The notes: generated from the sequence alone by a model not told the origin. Shown: positions 1 through 10,887, counted from the stretch's first letter. The stretch is DNA of 64,000 nt from Aestuariibacter sp. (GCA_017794925.1 CP051238.1:258906-322905); one strand, 5' to 3'. A program made the numbers and translations.

Positions 1-315
1 AATATTCAAGCGTTCGAGCAATGCTTTTTCACGCACCCGATCTGCACCAACCAAAATGGCATCTTTATTTGGATGCAGCTTGCCGGATTGTTCAGCGGTC
101 TCGAGCAGCGCTTCAGGCACGTGCTCAAATTCGACAGTGAGGACATCTGCGCGTTCAATGGCTTGCGCCAGTGAGCAATCCAAAGGTTGTTTACTCACCG
201 GATGCACAACCGTGTTATTGCTTACATCAACTGCCTGTACATCAATCCCTAACGCAGCACCGTCCAAATACATCATTTGTGCCAACTGTCCGGCACCGTA
301 TACCAGCACTTGCAT
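1..315 (-). CDS. purK: 5-(carboxyamino)imidazole ribonucleotide synthase, N-terminal part (cut by window edge)
   Basis: The protein starts MQVLVYGAGQLAQMM, the dinucleotide-binding-like opening typical of PurK. 105 codons are visible before the frame leaves the window at base 1. PurK is the ATP-grasp enzyme that carboxylates aminoimidazole ribonucleotide (AIR) to N5-CAIR in purine synthesis. It starts 2 bases after the purE stop, so purE-purK form an operon transcribed leftwards, the standard gamma-proteobacterial order. The C-terminal ATP-grasp domains lie outside the window, so intactness cannot be judged. Confidence 0.9.
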   Translation of the reverse strand, partial: MQVLVYGAGQLAQMMYLDGAALGIDVQAVDVSNNTVVHPVSKQPLDCSLAQAIERADVLTVEFEHVPEALLETAEQSGKLHPNKDAILVGADRVREKALLERLNI

Positions 316-317
316 GT

Positions 318-803
318 TTATAACTCCAGTTTACCGCTTGCTAAAACAGTGTCAGTTTGCGCCTTTCTGAATGCAATTACCGCGTCGCGTACATCCGCAT
401 CCTGCAGCGCAACTACCTGCGCAGCCAGTAAACCTGCATTCGCTGCACCTGCTTCACCGATAGCCAGCGTACCGACTGCTACGCCTTTTGGCATTTGTAC
501 AATTGAGAGTAAAGAATCCAGACCGTTTAGCGCCTTAGATTTTACTGGGCATCCAAATACGGGGAGGTGGGTATGGGCAGCAATCATACCCGGCAAATGC
601 GCAGCACCACCAGCGCCGGCAATAATGGCACAAAAGCCTTTTTCTTCCGCCGTTTCGGCAAACTCTACCAGTAGATTCGGTGTACGGTGTGCCGATACAA
701 CCTGGGCTTCAAACTCTACGCCAAATTGCTTTAACATTAACGCGGCATTTTGCATGGTAGGCCAATCTGATGTAGACCCCATAACGATCGCGACTTTTGC
801 CAT
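318..803 (-). CDS. purE: N5-carboxyaminoimidazole ribonucleotide mutase
   Basis: A 161-aa class I PurE. The N-terminal [14 protein letters not shown] is the phosphate-binding loop, and VSAHRTP (about residues 37-43) carries the catalytic histidine region. Further Gly/Ala-rich segments ([11 protein letters not shown]) match the family. It converts N5-CAIR, made by PurK, to CAIR in the cytoplasm. Length is normal for the family. It is first in a purEK operon. I looked for a PurR operator in the upstream region and found no convincing one. Confidence 0.96.
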   Translation of the reverse strand: MAKVAIVMGSTSDWPTMQNAALMLKQFGVEFEAQVVSAHRTPNLLVEFAETAEEKGFCAIIAGAGGAAHLPGMIAAHTHLPVFGCPVKSKALNGLDSLLSIVQMPKGVAVGTLAIGEAGAANAGLLAAQVVALQDADVRDAVIAFRKAQTDTVLASGKLEL

Positions 804-1090
804 GATGCTGTCCTCACTGGCTAGCTGTATTCAACAGGTGCTGGAATAATACACAGCGCTCGAAAAGCGGCCGATATTAGCCTATTTTCGTGCATTTGCC
901 CATAGCCACCCTGAGCCAAAGTCTATATTTCTATGAAATACACTGACAAATAAAAACCGCTATCGAGCGTGGTAAATACCCGTTTTGACCCAGTGTACTT
1001 GCCTCGATTCAACATCACCCGCAAAATATAGATAGAAATAAATGCTGTTTTGTTCTATTTTTATATCAATATTTCCAGAGTGAGCCGTTC
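804..1090. promoter_or_regulatory. Divergent purE / LysR intergenic region with an inverted repeat near the LysR gene
   Basis: A 287-bp divergent control region. The only structure I can point to is ATAGAA at 1032-1037 and its exact inverse TTCTAT at 1053-1058, 15 bp apart and about 33 bp before the LysR start. LysR regulators often bind such dyads next to their own promoter, so this is a candidate autoregulatory site by inference. It is too short to be decisive. Confidence 0.3.
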
Positions 1091-1969
1091 ATGAATACCC
1101 TGACGTTTCGTTTATTAGAAGTTTTCCAACAGGTCGTAGATAGCGGATCCGTCACTGGCGCCTCAAACGCGCTATCCCTGTCTCAACCCACAGTATCACT
1201 GCAACTAAAGAAGCTCACCAGTATTGTTGGTCTGCCATTGGTTGAGCACTTTCAGGGAAAGATTCAGCTAACCGAAGCGGGTGAAGCCGTGTATCGCTGC
1301 GCTCAGGAAGTACTGACTTCGCAAGAAAAGCTTAACAGTCAGATAAGCGCCTTACAGGGTGTGGAAGTCGGTTCGCTTAAACTCGCGGTGGTGACAACAG
1401 CGAAGTACATTATCCCACCATTCCTGAGCCCATTTTGCCGCCAACATCCGAATATTGATGTGCGATTTACGGTAGGAAACCGGGCACAAATTATTGAACG
1501 CCTTTCTCAGAACAAAGATGACTTGTACATTTTCACATATCCGCCTGAAGATGAAGAGCTGGAGTGCGTGCCGTTTATGGCTAATCCTCTGGTGATCATC
1601 GCGCCTGCAGATTACGATGGCCCGGACGATTGCTTGCTAAGCGAACTGTCGGATCAAAAATTCCTGTTACGTGAAAAAGGCAGCGGCACCCGCCGCACAC
1701 TGGATGAATACTGCGATTTAAAACGCGTGTCGTTCAGCAATACCATGATTATTGAAAGTAATGAGGCGATCCGCCTGGCGGTATCTGCAGGCCTTGGGTT
1801 GGCAGTGTTGTCTCAACACACCCTTGCCCAGGCTTCGACGGACAATGTCAAAATTTTAAAAATCAGAGATTTTCCCTTGCACAGTAACTGGCAGGTGGTG
1901 ACTAACAAGCGCCGTCCTATCAGCTTATCAGCACAGGCATTCAGGCAATCTCTGATTGAGAAAAAATAA
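1091..1969 (+). CDS. LysR-family transcriptional regulator (CbbR/CysB-type layout)
   Basis: A 292-aa protein with an N-terminal winged helix-turn-helix (residues about 5-62; SGSVTGASNALSLSQPTVSLQ is the HTH region) and a C-terminal periplasmic-binding-like effector domain starting near VGSLKLAVVTTAKYIIP. That effector-domain opening resembles CbbR-like LysR proteins, but the ligand cannot be read from the sequence. It is divergent from purEK and convergent with the histidine kinase gene, whose stop lies 7 bp away. A possible dyad operator lies just upstream. Target genes unknown. Confidence 0.85.
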   Translation: MNTLTFRLLEVFQQVVDSGSVTGASNALSLSQPTVSLQLKKLTSIVGLPLVEHFQGKIQLTEAGEAVYRCAQEVLTSQEKLNSQISALQGVEVGSLKLAVVTTAKYIIPPFLSPFCRQHPNIDVRFTVGNRAQIIERLSQNKDDLYIFTYPPEDEELECVPFMANPLVIIAPADYDGPDDCLLSELSDQKFLLREKGSGTRRTLDEYCDLKRVSFSNTMIIESNEAIRLAVSAGLGLAVLSQHTLAQASTDNVKILKIRDFPLHSNWQVVTNKRRPISLSAQAFRQSLIEKK

Positions 1970-1976
1970 GTCTTTT

Positions 1977-4757
1977 TTATTTCCCTGTATATTGAACAAT
2001 AAGCCGGAATAAGTCTGCGCGACGGACCGGCTTTGCAAGGTAGTCATTCATACCCGCAGCCAGGCAGGCTTTTTTGTCGTCTTCAAACGCATTGGCCGTA
2101 AGTGCCACGATGGGTGTAGATGCTTTTTCATCGTCCATTTCACGTATTTCCCGGGTAGCAGTAAAACCGTCCATAATGGGCATCTGGCAGTCCATCAACA
2201 CCATATCAAAACTGACACGGGCAATCACATCCAACGCTTCCCTGCCGTTTCTGGCTCTGATGCACTTCGCTTTGCCGTCTTTCAACATATCAATGATGAT
2301 TTCAGCGTTAATATCGTTGTCTTCCACAATCAGGATTTTTAACCCTTCGGGCAGCGATAGACGCGTCTCGTCAAACGTCGGCTCGACATGATCTGTTTCG
2401 GCCATGGGTAGTGACACGGTAAATGCTGTCCCCATACCCAGTTCACTATCGAGCTTAATGTTGCCCGCCATCAATTCAACCAGCTTACTGGTAATAGCTA
2501 AACCTAGCCCCGTTCCACTGAACTGTCTTGACATGGTGGCATCGGCCTGAACAAACTGCTGGAACACTTTATATTGTTCAGACTTGTCTATACCAATTCC
2601 CGTGTCTTTTATGATTATCTTAAGTTTGCCATCAAGGTAATCTATGTTCACGGTCACACCGCCTATCGCGGTAAACTTAACAGCATTACTCAACAGGTTG
2701 TTGAGGATCTGACTGATTTTAACCGCATCACCTTTCAGCATACCGGGGACGGAGTCCGACCATTTCACTTCCAGGCGAATTTGTTTTCTCGTTGCAGCCT
2801 GCCGATGAATTTCTACACATGCATCAATGACTTTACGCGGCGCCATGGGATGCAATGTCACCTTCATTTTACCCGCTTCAATTTTCGACCAATCAAGAAT
2901 ACTATCCAGAATGAGCAACAGATTTGACGCTGACTGCATAATTACCTGTAGGCGGCTGGCCACTTTCGGTTCAAGCGTCTTTTCGAGTAAATTCTCACAC
3001 GTGCCTAAAATGCCATTCATCGGCGTGCGAATTTCGTGAGACATGTTCGCTAAAAACTGTGATTTCGCAACACTGGCCGCTTCGGCTTGAGAGAGCGCTT
3101 TTACCAAGGATGCTGTTTTTTCTTCTACGCGCTCGGTAAGGGTGCGATTCAACTCTTCTAATTCCTGATTCAACACACCCTGACGTTTTCTGGCTGTGTT
3201 CAGGTCACTAAATACACTGACTAATCGCTCTCCCAAATCACGGAATTCATTCCCCAACCCCGATATTTCAGTGAGTTGTAGTGTTTCATTGGAAAAGGTT
3301 TGCAATGGAACCTGCTTCTCGGGTGAATACCCGGCAAATGTAAGCATGAGTTCTCGTATTGGATCAGCAAAGATCTTTGCAACTTTCCCACCAAGAAATA
3401 TCCCCAATACCGTAAGACAACATAACAGCACCAAGGCCCATCGAAGATAGCTGGTGCTCATTGCCACAAAACTACTGTGTTCAAACAGCACGGTCACCAT
3501 CCAGTCGTTCCTGGGTTCCACAGCTTGCGAGGCAAACCAGTTTCGCTCCAAAAATGTGACTCTTTCCTGGCATCGGTTACCGGCACAAAACTGCATATCC
3601 GGTTTATCCAAGGGATTTATTTGAAGCTCTGGTGAAGCATAAACTACTGTCCCGGCATTATCCTGATACACAGTCCAAAAAAGCGCCAGGTTGCGGCTGT
3701 CATACTCCATAAAACTACTTAGGTTAAGCGACCCTTCGATGATACCGACAACCTCCCCCCTTGCATTTTTGATTGGGCTGGAAATTGCCACAATAGGATC
3801 ATCACCAAACCCGCGTCCCTGAATAGCACTGGAAACAAAGGTCTTCTTTGTTTCTATAGCCTGGATGAAATATTCCCGCTGGGATATATCTGCGCGGCCC
3901 AGCTGCCGGGCTCTAAAAAGTAAATTAGTAGGGTAAGAGTGCGTAATCCTGCCTTCCATATCTGCTATCAGGAAGGTTAGGAATTCCGGATAATTTCTGG
4001 CCAGGTTCGCCAACGTATCCGGGGCCATTTGCTGCACGCTGGCACCATGTTGAGTTGCCAGTCTTATCGATTCCGCAGCGCTGCTTATCGCCATGGCATG
4101 TGTTTGCAGAAAAGAGGTTAACTCTTCCGCCATTACCTGCGCACGATGGCCCATATAGCTGTTAATCTGACCCGCTTGCTGACGCTGTAACTGCCCGACA
4201 TACACATAAGTCATGGTTAAAATGACGAAGAAAAACAATGCTGAGAACATGTAACGGAACAGCACTTCAACATTGAATTTTAATTTGTAGCCAATATCTG
4301 TGCGGCGCACCATCGCTAAAAACAGCAGATGGCCAAACAAACAGGAAAAAGCGCCGCTTAACCAGGTGACAATATAGGCGGTTAAAGCAGTATCCGGACT
4401 ACCGCTATAATGTGATGCGACGATGACCGCGAAGATGGGAACGGTAAATGCACTCCACCAACCGAGTCCGACTTTGAGCGGGTTCAGGGTGTCATGACGG
4501 TCGTAAAGCAGATTGATCAACAGTGGCTGCCCAGCTAAAAACAGCACTAACGGCCAGTCATGGCCTTTCAACAGCAAAATACCGTACACGACAACAGTCG
4601 CCAGTACCGTCAACCTGACTGAATACAGTAAGGCAACGGTGACAGCAAATCCGCCCCCGAAAAAGACGACTCCCTGGCTGTCTATTGGCTCAGGCAGTAA
4701 ATTAACGCAGGCTCCAAGCAAAATCAGAGCGCATGCCTTCAGCAAGTGTTTCCCCAT
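1977..4757 (-). CDS. Membrane-bound hybrid sensor histidine kinase with Cache-type sensor and receiver domain
   Basis: About 926 aa. Residues 1-190 hold several hydrophobic helices of a MASE-like integral membrane sensor. A periplasmic region of about 240 residues resembles a double-Cache domain, followed by a further transmembrane helix ([17 protein letters not shown]). Then come a coiled coil, HisKA ([15 protein letters not shown] with the phospho-accepting His), HATPase ([16 protein letters not shown]) and a C-terminal receiver ([21 protein letters not shown] with the phospho-Asp). I chose the ATG at 4757; an in-frame GTG lies 6 bp upstream. It follows the M20 hydrolase gene by 24 bp, so they are probably co-transcribed. 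No output DNA-binding domain is attached; the signal is unknown. Confidence 0.9.
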   Translation of the reverse strand: MGKHLLKACALILLGACVNLLPEPIDSQGVVFFGGGFAVTVALLYSVRLTVLATVVVYGILLLKGHDWPLVLFLAGQPLLINLLYDRHDTLNPLKVGLGWWSAFTVPIFAVIVASHYSGSPDTALTAYIVTWLSGAFSCLFGHLLFLAMVRRTDIGYKLKFNVEVLFRYMFSALFFFVILTMTYVYVGQLQRQQAGQINSYMGHRAQVMAEELTSFLQTHAMAISSAAESIRLATQHGASVQQMAPDTLANLARNYPEFLTFLIADMEGRITHSYPTNLLFRARQLGRADISQREYFIQAIETKKTFVSSAIQGRGFGDDPIVAISSPIKNARGEVVGIIEGSLNLSSFMEYDSRNLALFWTVYQDNAGTVVYASPELQINPLDKPDMQFCAGNRCQERVTFLERNWFASQAVEPRNDWMVTVLFEHSSFVAMSTSYLRWALVLLCCLTVLGIFLGGKVAKIFADPIRELMLTFAGYSPEKQVPLQTFSNETLQLTEISGLGNEFRDLGERLVSVFSDLNTARKRQGVLNQELEELNRTLTERVEEKTASLVKALSQAEAASVAKSQFLANMSHEIRTPMNGILGTCENLLEKTLEPKVASRLQVIMQSASNLLLILDSILDWSKIEAGKMKVTLHPMAPRKVIDACVEIHRQAATRKQIRLEVKWSDSVPGMLKGDAVKISQILNNLLSNAVKFTAIGGVTVNIDYLDGKLKIIIKDTGIGIDKSEQYKVFQQFVQADATMSRQFSGTGLGLAITSKLVELMAGNIKLDSELGMGTAFTVSLPMAETDHVEPTFDETRLSLPEGLKILIVEDNDINAEIIIDMLKDGKAKCIRARNGREALDVIARVSFDMVLMDCQMPIMDGFTATREIREMDDEKASTPIVALTANAFEDDKKACLAAGMNDYLAKPVRRADLFRLIVQYTGK

Positions 4758-4781
4758 AATCACTCTAGATTGCAGAGAGTA

Positions 4782-6080
4782 TTACTCGCCGTGCTGTGCC
4801 ATGTAATCAAGGGTTAGGTTAGTCATTACCCGAACGCCAAGCTTCATGCCAGCATCATCAACGTAAAACTCTGGTGTATGATGCGCCGGAGACTCAGCAA
4901 CTGGGACATCCAAAGGTTTCCCTCCCAGCCACATAAACAATCCCGGCACCTGCTCCTGATAAAACGAAAAATCTTCCGCACCTGTTACCGGTTTCGCCAG
5001 AATGGTATTTTCCTTCCCTGCTGTGCGTTCAACCGTTGGTAACATTTGAGCTGTGAGTGCTGGATCGTTAAAAGTTATAGGGTAATTATAGTCCAGCGGC
5101 AAGGTTAATTCAGCTTTTGCCCCCATACTGTCTGCAATCCCTTTCACTTTTCGCGCCATTGCTTCATAGACGTGTTCACGCGCAGCGTGATTCAAGGTAC
5201 GAATCGTCCCCACCATTTCGACCTCATTGGGAATGATATTTGAGCGATTTCCACCGTGAATTGACCCAATTGTCACAACAGCAGCGTCATCAATAAGCTT
5301 AAGTTCACGACTTACGATAGTCTGCAGTGACATAATCATTTGCGCCGCGGTGGTAATGGGATCAACGCTTTTCCAAGGGTAAGCACCATGTGCTTGTTTA
5401 CCATGGATAACAATCTTAAAGGGATCCACTGCGGCCATAGTGCCGCCCGGATTATAACTTACGGTACCCACGTCGGCATTTGCGCTAATGTGTAACCCAA
5501 AAATCACGTCAACGTCAGGGTTCTTTAGCACCCCTTCTTTCACCATGATTTCAGCACCGCCCTTCTCGCCCGGAGGCGCGCCTTCTTCGGCAGGCTGGAA
5601 TATAAACTTCACTTTGCCTTTTAACTGATCTTTCATGGCGGTTAATACGCTGGCTGTCCCCATGAGCATGGCCATGTGCGTATCGTGACCGCAAGCGTGC
5701 ATTACCGGTACATCCTGCCCTTTGAATTCACCGCGCTGGGTTGAGCGCCATGCCAGGTCGTTTTGTTCCGGTACCGGCAAGCCGTCCATATCGGCACGTA
5801 AAGCCACTACAGGGCCAGGTTTGCCACTGTCCAATACAGCCACAACCCCCGTTTTCGCCACACCTGTGGTCACTTCAAGATCCAGTGAACGCAAAAATTT
5901 GGCGACGTATTCGGCCGTTTTGAATTCCCGGTTTGATAGTTCAGGGTACTGGTGTAAATGATGACGCCAGGCAATGACATCGCCTTCTATTTCATTAGCC
6001 AAGCGATCCACGTCACCTGATTGCGCAGCAGCAACCGCAGAGAAAACCAGAGGGGCGAATAACACCGATAACTTTCGCAT
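4782..6080 (-). CDS. Exported M20-family metallo-amidohydrolase (HipO/AbgB-like)
   Basis: A 432-aa protein from the ATG that opens MRKLSVLFAPLVFSAVAAAQ, a clear signal peptide; I prefer it to an in-frame ATG 51 bp upstream. M20D features are visible: HHLHQYPELSNREFKTA, ALRADMDGLPVPE, MHACGHDTHMAMLMG with metal ligands, and QPAEEGAPPGEKGG. Such enzymes hydrolyse N-acyl or N-aminoacyl amides; the signal peptide puts this one in the periplasm. It is not ArgE: the motifs are of the hippurate/aminobenzoyl-glutamate hydrolase branch and ArgE is cytoplasmic. It is likely first in an operon with the hybrid kinase. Substrate unknown. Confidence 0.88.
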   Translation of the reverse strand: MRKLSVLFAPLVFSAVAAAQSGDVDRLANEIEGDVIAWRHHLHQYPELSNREFKTAEYVAKFLRSLDLEVTTGVAKTGVVAVLDSGKPGPVVALRADMDGLPVPEQNDLAWRSTQRGEFKGQDVPVMHACGHDTHMAMLMGTASVLTAMKDQLKGKVKFIFQPAEEGAPPGEKGGAEIMVKEGVLKNPDVDVIFGLHISANADVGTVSYNPGGTMAAVDPFKIVIHGKQAHGAYPWKSVDPITTAAQMIMSLQTIVSRELKLIDDAAVVTIGSIHGGNRSNIIPNEVEMVGTIRTLNHAAREHVYEAMARKVKGIADSMGAKAELTLPLDYNYPITFNDPALTAQMLPTVERTAGKENTILAKPVTGAEDFSFYQEQVPGLFMWLGGKPLDVPVAESPAHHTPEFYVDDAGMKLGVRVMTNLTLDYMAQHGE

Positions 6081-6142
6081 ACAATTCCCGAAAACTGAGG
6101 ATACAATGCAATCACTATACATTAACGGCAAATGTATTACAG

Positions 6143-6172
6143 AAAAAAAAACCGCTGAAAATTCAGCGGCTT
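6143..6172 (-). terminator. Rho-independent terminator after rho
   Basis: An 8-bp perfect stem (CCGCTGAA / TTCAGCGG, 6152-6169) with an AA loop core, followed on the minus strand by a run of T residues (A run at 6143-6151 on the plus strand). It lies 35 bp beyond the rho stop codon and separates rho from the M20 gene. Confidence 0.85.
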
Positions 6173-6204
6173 TAATATTATCAATAAGTAGTAATATGAT
6201 TCAG

Positions 6205-7470
6205 TTAGCTTTTCTGGCGCTTCATCGCGTCGAAGAATTCATCATTGGTCTTAGTCATGGAGAGTTTATTGATGAGGAATTCCATGGCATCGATTTCCGA
6301 CATTTCATGTACGATTTTGCGCAGGATCCACATTTTCTGCAGTTCATCCTGACCGGTCAGTAATTCTTCGCGACGCGTGCCTGAACGATTGAAGTCAATT
6401 GCAGGGAAAACACGTTTCTCGGCAATCTTACGGTTCAGGTGCAATTCCATGTTACCGGTACCTTTAAACTCTTCGTAGATAACTTCATCCATCTTAGAAC
6501 CGGTATCAATAAGCGCTGTTGCAATAATGGTTAAGCTACCGCCTTCCTCGACGTTACGCGCAGCACCAAAGAATCGCTTGGGCTTGTGCAGAGCGTTGGC
6601 GTCAACACCACCGGTAAGTACTTTACCAGACGATGGGATAACGGTGTTATATGCACGGGCAAGACGCGTGATTGAGTCTAACAGGATAACGACGTCTTTC
6701 TTGTGCTCAACCAAACGCTTGGCCTTTTCAATCACCATTTCAGCAACCTGAACGTGGCGGCTTGCCGGCTCATCGAAGGTCGAAGCAACAACTTCACCAC
6801 GAACCAAACGATGCATTTCCGTTACTTCTTCTGGTCGTTCGTCGATCAGCAATACCATCAGTTCACAATCGGGGTGATTTGCCGCAATGGATTGAGCGAT
6901 ATTCTGAAGCAACAAAGTTTTACCCGCTTTTGGCGGTGCTACAATCAAACCACGCTGTCCTTTACCAATAGGCGATGCCAAATCCAAAACGCGAGCAGTA
7001 ATGTCTTCAGACGAACCATTACCACGCTCCATGCGCAAACGTGAATTTGCGTGTAATGGCGTTAAGTTTTCGAACAGGATCTTGTTACGGGAGTTTTCAG
7101 GCTTGTCGAAGTTAACTTCGCGAATCTTTAACAGAGCAAAGTAGCGCTCGCTGTCTTTTGGCGGGCGAATCTTGCCGGAAATCGTGTCACCAGTACGCAG
7201 GTTAAAACGGCGAATTTGGCTTGGCGATACGTAGATGTCATCCGGGCCAGCCAGGTAAGATGAATCGGCTGAACGTAAAAATCCGAAGCCATCTTGAAGG
7301 ATTTCAAGGACGCCATCCCCGAAGATGTCTTCGCCGCCTTTGGCGTGCGTTTTCAGGATCGAGAAAATGATGTCTTGTTTTCTCGCACGAGCCATGTTTT
7401 CCAGGCCCATTTCTTCGGCAAGGGCTACCAATTCGCTAATTGGTTTATTCTTTAGTTCAGTTAGATTCAT
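6205..7470 (-). CDS. rho: Transcription termination factor Rho
   Basis: A 421-aa protein of normal Rho length. An N-terminal helical region ([20 protein letters not shown]) is followed by the cold-shock-type RNA-binding domain (residues about 48-118; DGFGFLRS), Walker A (APPKAGKT), Walker B (LLIDERPEE) and the Q/R-loop region typical of the hexameric RNA translocase. It terminates untranslated transcripts. The start ATG has no obvious Shine-Dalgarno sequence. A 56-codon open frame from upstream runs 13 bases into rho, which could allow translational coupling. The neighbourhood trhP / trxA / rhlB / gppA resembles the conserved gppA-rhlB-trxA-rho cluster of enterobacteria. Confidence 0.98.
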   Translation of the reverse strand: MNLTELKNKPISELVALAEEMGLENMARARKQDIIFSILKTHAKGGEDIFGDGVLEILQDGFGFLRSADSSYLAGPDDIYVSPSQIRRFNLRTGDTISGKIRPPKDSERYFALLKIREVNFDKPENSRNKILFENLTPLHANSRLRMERGNGSSEDITARVLDLASPIGKGQRGLIVAPPKAGKTLLLQNIAQSIAANHPDCELMVLLIDERPEEVTEMHRLVRGEVVASTFDEPASRHVQVAEMVIEKAKRLVEHKKDVVILLDSITRLARAYNTVIPSSGKVLTGGVDANALHKPKRFFGAARNVEEGGSLTIIATALIDTGSKMDEVIYEEFKGTGNMELHLNRKIAEKRVFPAIDFNRSGTRREELLTGQDELQKMWILRKIVHEMSEIDAMEFLINKLSMTKTNDEFFDAMKRQKS

Positions 7471-7627
7471 ACTGGTGGGTCTTTGTGTATTTTGAACGTC
7501 TTGTTGGGAAATTCGTTAAATTGTATAGAAAAGGGTTCGTTGCCCGGGTACGGGCCAGCCGATTAAAGGCTTGTAAGAATGCTAGGGAACCGCACGGTTT
7601 GCCTAGTCCTTGTAACGTTAGCACCAT
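7457..7627 (-). CDS. Possible upstream leader frame overlapping the rho start
   Basis: In the 274-bp trhP-rho gap there is an ATG-initiated open frame of 56 codons whose TGA lies inside the first codons of rho (shared bases 7457-7470, different frame). Its product would be basic (contains LARTRA and PTRRSKY) and matches no family I know. E. coli rho is also preceded by a short leader frame, rhoL, and rho is autoregulated in its leader. I see no strong ribosome-binding site before this ATG, so it may be chance. Confidence 0.25.
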   Translation of the reverse strand: MVLTLQGLGKPCGSLAFLQAFNRLARTRATNPFLYNLTNFPTRRSKYTKTHQYESN

Positions 7628-7744
7628 AACTTTAACTCGTCCAGCCTTTCACGAGTAATTGTTAAAAAAACTTTGCGAAAGCCATGGATCCGGCGAAATA
7701 AGCTGGTTAGCCATGGCTTCATTGGGGTTATCAAGTCAAAAAAC

Positions 7745-9058
7745 CTAGCCGGTACAACGCAACAATATGGCGTGAGATGAAGACAATCCATTGGGCTTTG
7801 GAATGCGAACCTGATAACCATTGCCGGGTGCCACCAACACAGGTTCCCCCGTTGATGACTGCAACGACGTTAAATGTATAAGCTGGTTACCCGTTGGCGT
7901 CATAATTTCAATCAGGTCATCTGCAGCAAAGTGATTTTTTACATCGATATACCACCACTTATCATCTTCGCCAGTGACTTCACCGACTAACTGCCGGGAG
8001 GTACTCACTGAACTGCCTCGTTCGTATTGCTGATAGTCCTGATGATTGTGGCGCTGTAGAAAACCATCGGTATAACCACGATTGGCCAAATGCTCCAGTT
8101 CGACATACCAAGCGGGGTCAAAAGGATGTCCTGCCGCAGCAGCATCAATGGCTTTTCGATAGACCTGTGCGGTACGGGCACAGTAATAAAACGATTTGGT
8201 ACGCCCTTCTATCTTCAGTGAGTCTACACCAATTTCGGTGAGACGATGAACGTGTTGCACAGCCCGTAAGTCCCGCGAATTCATAATGTAGGTACCATGT
8301 TCATCTTCAAATGCGGCCATGGGTTCATCAGGGCGTTGTGGTTCGGTAATTAAAAATGGTTGCGATACGGGGGTACCTTTACCCAACGTTGGCTCTACGG
8401 AGTCCTCGCTTGGAATGAAGTGCCCTACGTCGTTGGTCGTCGCAGGTTTAACATCATATTGCCAGCGACAGGCATTGGTACAGGCTCCCTGGTTGGGATC
8501 CCGTTTATTGATGTAGCCCGAAAGCAAACAGCGGCCCGAATACGCCATACAAAGCGCGCCATGTACAAAAACTTCGAGTTCAATATCGGGGCAGCGTTGA
8601 CGGATTTCTTCGATCTCGTTCAGACCCAACTCACGCGACAATATCACACGTTTAATACCCTGCTGCTGCCAAAACTTCACTGAAGCCCAATTCACGGCAT
8701 TCGCCTGCACCGACAGATGAATGGGCAAATCGGGAAAATGCTCGCGTGTCAGCATAATAATGCCCGGGTCAGACATGATCATTGCGTCAGGCCGTAGCGC
8801 CGCGACCGGCCCCAGGTCACTAACGAAGGTCTTTAGTTTGCTGTTGTGCGGCGCGATATTATTCACGACATACAGCTGCTTGCCCATCTCCCAGGTGTAG
8901 GCTCGGGCTTCCGCTAACTTTTCAAGGGTAAATTCATTGTTTCGTACTCGTAAGGAGTAGCGTGGCTGACCCGCATAGACTGCATCGGCACCATAGGCCA
9001 AGGCATATTCGAGGTTCTTCATGGAACCGGCGGGCGAAAGCAATTCAGGTGTTCGCAT
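7745..9058 (-). CDS. trhP: U32-family prephenate-dependent tRNA uridine(34) hydroxylase
   Basis: A 437-aa U32 'peptidase' (YegQ type). The start MRTPELLSPAGSMKNLEYAL and the signature around EVFVHGALCMAYSGRC, with CTNACRWQYDV after it, identify the family; these cysteines are the conserved set. Established role in E. coli: TrhP makes 5-hydroxyuridine at tRNA wobble position 34. It lies between trxA and rho in the same direction. A weak hairpin region (GCCATGG arms at 7681-7717, then a T run on the minus strand) follows the stop and may end or attenuate the transcript. Confidence 0.92.
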   Translation of the reverse strand: MRTPELLSPAGSMKNLEYALAYGADAVYAGQPRYSLRVRNNEFTLEKLAEARAYTWEMGKQLYVVNNIAPHNSKLKTFVSDLGPVAALRPDAMIMSDPGIIMLTREHFPDLPIHLSVQANAVNWASVKFWQQQGIKRVILSRELGLNEIEEIRQRCPDIELEVFVHGALCMAYSGRCLLSGYINKRDPNQGACTNACRWQYDVKPATTNDVGHFIPSEDSVEPTLGKGTPVSQPFLITEPQRPDEPMAAFEDEHGTYIMNSRDLRAVQHVHRLTEIGVDSLKIEGRTKSFYYCARTAQVYRKAIDAAAAGHPFDPAWYVELEHLANRGYTDGFLQRHNHQDYQQYERGSSVSTSRQLVGEVTGEDDKWWYIDVKNHFAADDLIEIMTPTGNQLIHLTSLQSSTGEPVLVAPGNGYQVRIPKPNGLSSSHAILLRCTG

Positions 9059-9143
9059 AAGGTGTCGCTGTACTAGAAAAAGATAAAGTGCGACAGCATA
9101 GCGAGTTTGCGAGGCTCGATATTAATTGAGATCAAACAAGCAC

Positions 9144-9170
9144 AAAAAAACCGCCCTAGGGCGGCTTTTT
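9144..9170. terminator. Bidirectional-looking terminator between trxA and trhP
   Basis: A GC-rich perfect palindrome CCGCCCTAGGGCGG (9151-9164) is flanked by seven A residues on the left and five T residues on the right. It can act in both directions, and for the minus strand it directly follows the trxA stop at 9185. Confidence 0.85.
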
Positions 9171-9184
9171 ATATCAATTAACGC

Positions 9185-9511
9185 TTACAGGTTCGCGCTA
9201 AGGAATTCAGTTAATTGCGCTTTAGACAATGCACCGACTTTAGTCGCAGCTACGTTACCGCCTTTGAACAACAACAGGGTAGGAATACCACGGATGCCGT
9301 ATTTAGGTGGAGTTTCATTATTTTCATCGACATTCAGCTTGCCAACTGTTAACTTGCCTTCAAAATCGGTTGCAATTTCTTCAAGAATTGGTGCAATCAT
9401 TTTACAAGGGCCACACCACTCGGCCCAGAAGTCAACCAGCACAGGACCTGATGCATTGATAACATCTGCTTCGAACTTATCGTCAGTCAACTGGATAATT
9501 TTGTCGCTCAT
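9185..9511 (-). CDS. trxA: Thioredoxin 1
   Basis: A 108-aa protein, full thioredoxin length, with the active site [13 protein letters not shown] (residues about 29-41), the cis-proline segment [11 protein letters not shown] and the C-terminal helix. General cytoplasmic disulfide reductase. It is divergent from rhlB with 99 bp between the starts, the same neighbour relation as in E. coli. It is followed by its own hairpin terminator, so it is probably a single-gene transcript. Confidence 0.98.
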   Translation of the reverse strand: MSDKIIQLTDDKFEADVINASGPVLVDFWAEWCGPCKMIAPILEEIATDFEGKLTVGKLNVDENNETPPKYGIRGIPTLLLFKGGNVAATKVGALSKAQLTEFLSANL

Positions 9512-9610
9512 TCTTTTCTCCGTTATTGGTCTGTCGCTGATTTGTTCAGCTCTACCATAAGTGTTATATAGAAACTGTTTTTTAATGCAAGCACTGATAA
9601 GCTATAAGCT

Positions 9611-10873
9611 ATGCAAACAACTCATTTAACCGAAACACATTTTTCCGATTTGCCTATCAATGGCAAAGTGATTGATGCACTAAATGCGGCTAATTTTACG
9701 CATTGTACACCAATTCAGGCGTTGAGCTTACCTCCTTTATTAGAAGGTAATGATATTGCCGGTCAGGCCCAGACCGGAACTGGAAAAACCATCGCATTTC
9801 TTGTTGCGACATTCCACCACATTTTAAGTCGTGCGGAGTCGGCTGAAGACAAGAAAGCTGGCCCCAGAGCCATTATTATGGCACCAACCCGCGAACTCGC
9901 TGTGCAAATATATAATGATGCAGAACTACTCGCTCAACATACCGGACTTTCACTTGGCCTCATTTATGGGGGCGAAGGTTATCAAAGTCAACGAGAAACT
10001 TTGCAGGAAGGGGTAGATATTGTAATTGGCACGACCGGACGCATTTTGGATTACTACAAACAAGGTGTGTTCAGCCTGAATAATATTCAGGTTGCCGTTC
10101 TCGATGAAGCCGACCGCATGTTCGATTTAGGCTTTATTAAAGACATCCGATTCCTGTTCCGTCGAATGCCGCCTGCTAGCGAACGCTTGAGTATGCTGTT
10201 CTCTGCCACGCTGAGCTATCGCGTTCAGGAACTGGCTTATGAACACATGAACAATCCTACTCATGTTCAGGTAGAAGCCCAGCAAATGACCGCCAGCCGC
10301 GTGTCTGAGGAACTGTTTTATCCGTCGGATGACGATAAAATGCGTCTGCTGTTAACCCTGATTGAAGAAGAGTGGCCAGACAAGGCCATTGTCTTTGCCA
10401 ATACAAAACACAGCTGCGAACGTGTGGCAGACTGGCTGGAGGCTGACGGTCACCGAGTTGGTTTGTTAAGCGGCGACGTACCGCAAAAGAAACGCCTGGG
10501 CATTTTAGACGCGTTCACAAAAGGTGGCCTGGACATTCTGGTGGCAACCGACGTTGCAGCGCGTGGCTTGCATATTGAGGCTGTTACACACGTATTTAAC
10601 TTTGATCTTCCAGACGACGCGGAAGATTATGTTCACCGTATTGGCCGTACCGGACGTGCAGGTAAGAGTGGCGTAGCAATCAGTTTTGCCTGTGAAAAAT
10701 ACGCGTTAAACCTACCAGCTATTGAAAGTTATATTAGTCATGCTATTCCGGTTACTGACTATGTACACGACGCACTGCTGGACGACGTAAAGCCGCCGAA
10801 GCAACGTCAACGCAGACAGAACCGACGCCCTACTAACCGTCGGGGCAAGGGAAGACCACCACAGAATAAATAA
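9611..10873 (+). CDS. rhlB: DEAD-box ATP-dependent RNA helicase RhlB
   Basis: A 420-aa protein with the Q motif ([15 protein letters not shown]), Walker A (AQTGTGKT), DEAD box ([13 protein letters not shown]), SAT (LFSATLS) and HRIGRTGR. The basic C-terminal tail ([17 protein letters not shown]) fits RNA binding. RhlB is the helicase of the RNase E degradosome; identification as RhlB rather than another DEAD-box protein rests on sequence features plus its place between gppA and trxA. It lies 14 bp upstream of gppA, so they form an operon. Confidence 0.95.
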   Translation: MQTTHLTETHFSDLPINGKVIDALNAANFTHCTPIQALSLPPLLEGNDIAGQAQTGTGKTIAFLVATFHHILSRAESAEDKKAGPRAIIMAPTRELAVQIYNDAELLAQHTGLSLGLIYGGEGYQSQRETLQEGVDIVIGTTGRILDYYKQGVFSLNNIQVAVLDEADRMFDLGFIKDIRFLFRRMPPASERLSMLFSATLSYRVQELAYEHMNNPTHVQVEAQQMTASRVSEELFYPSDDDKMRLLLTLIEEEWPDKAIVFANTKHSCERVADWLEADGHRVGLLSGDVPQKKRLGILDAFTKGGLDILVATDVAARGLHIEAVTHVFNFDLPDDAEDYVHRIGRTGRAGKSGVAISFACEKYALNLPAIESYISHAIPVTDYVHDALLDDVKPPKQRQRRQNRRPTNRRGKGRPPQNK

Positions 10874-10887
10874 CACGGCGTTACCTT

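Noticed and set aside
277..849. 190-codon frame on the plus strand across purE
   Set aside because: It is antisense to the clearly conserved PurE, with low-complexity Ser/Ala-rich product and no ribosome site.
804..1090. PurR operator upstream of purE
   Set aside because: No sequence close to the ACGCAAACGTTTGCGT consensus is present.
4782..6080. M20 hydrolase as the missing ArgE (acetylornithine deacetylase)
   Set aside because: It has a signal peptide and HipO/AbgB-type motifs, and lies 42 kb from the arginine operon.
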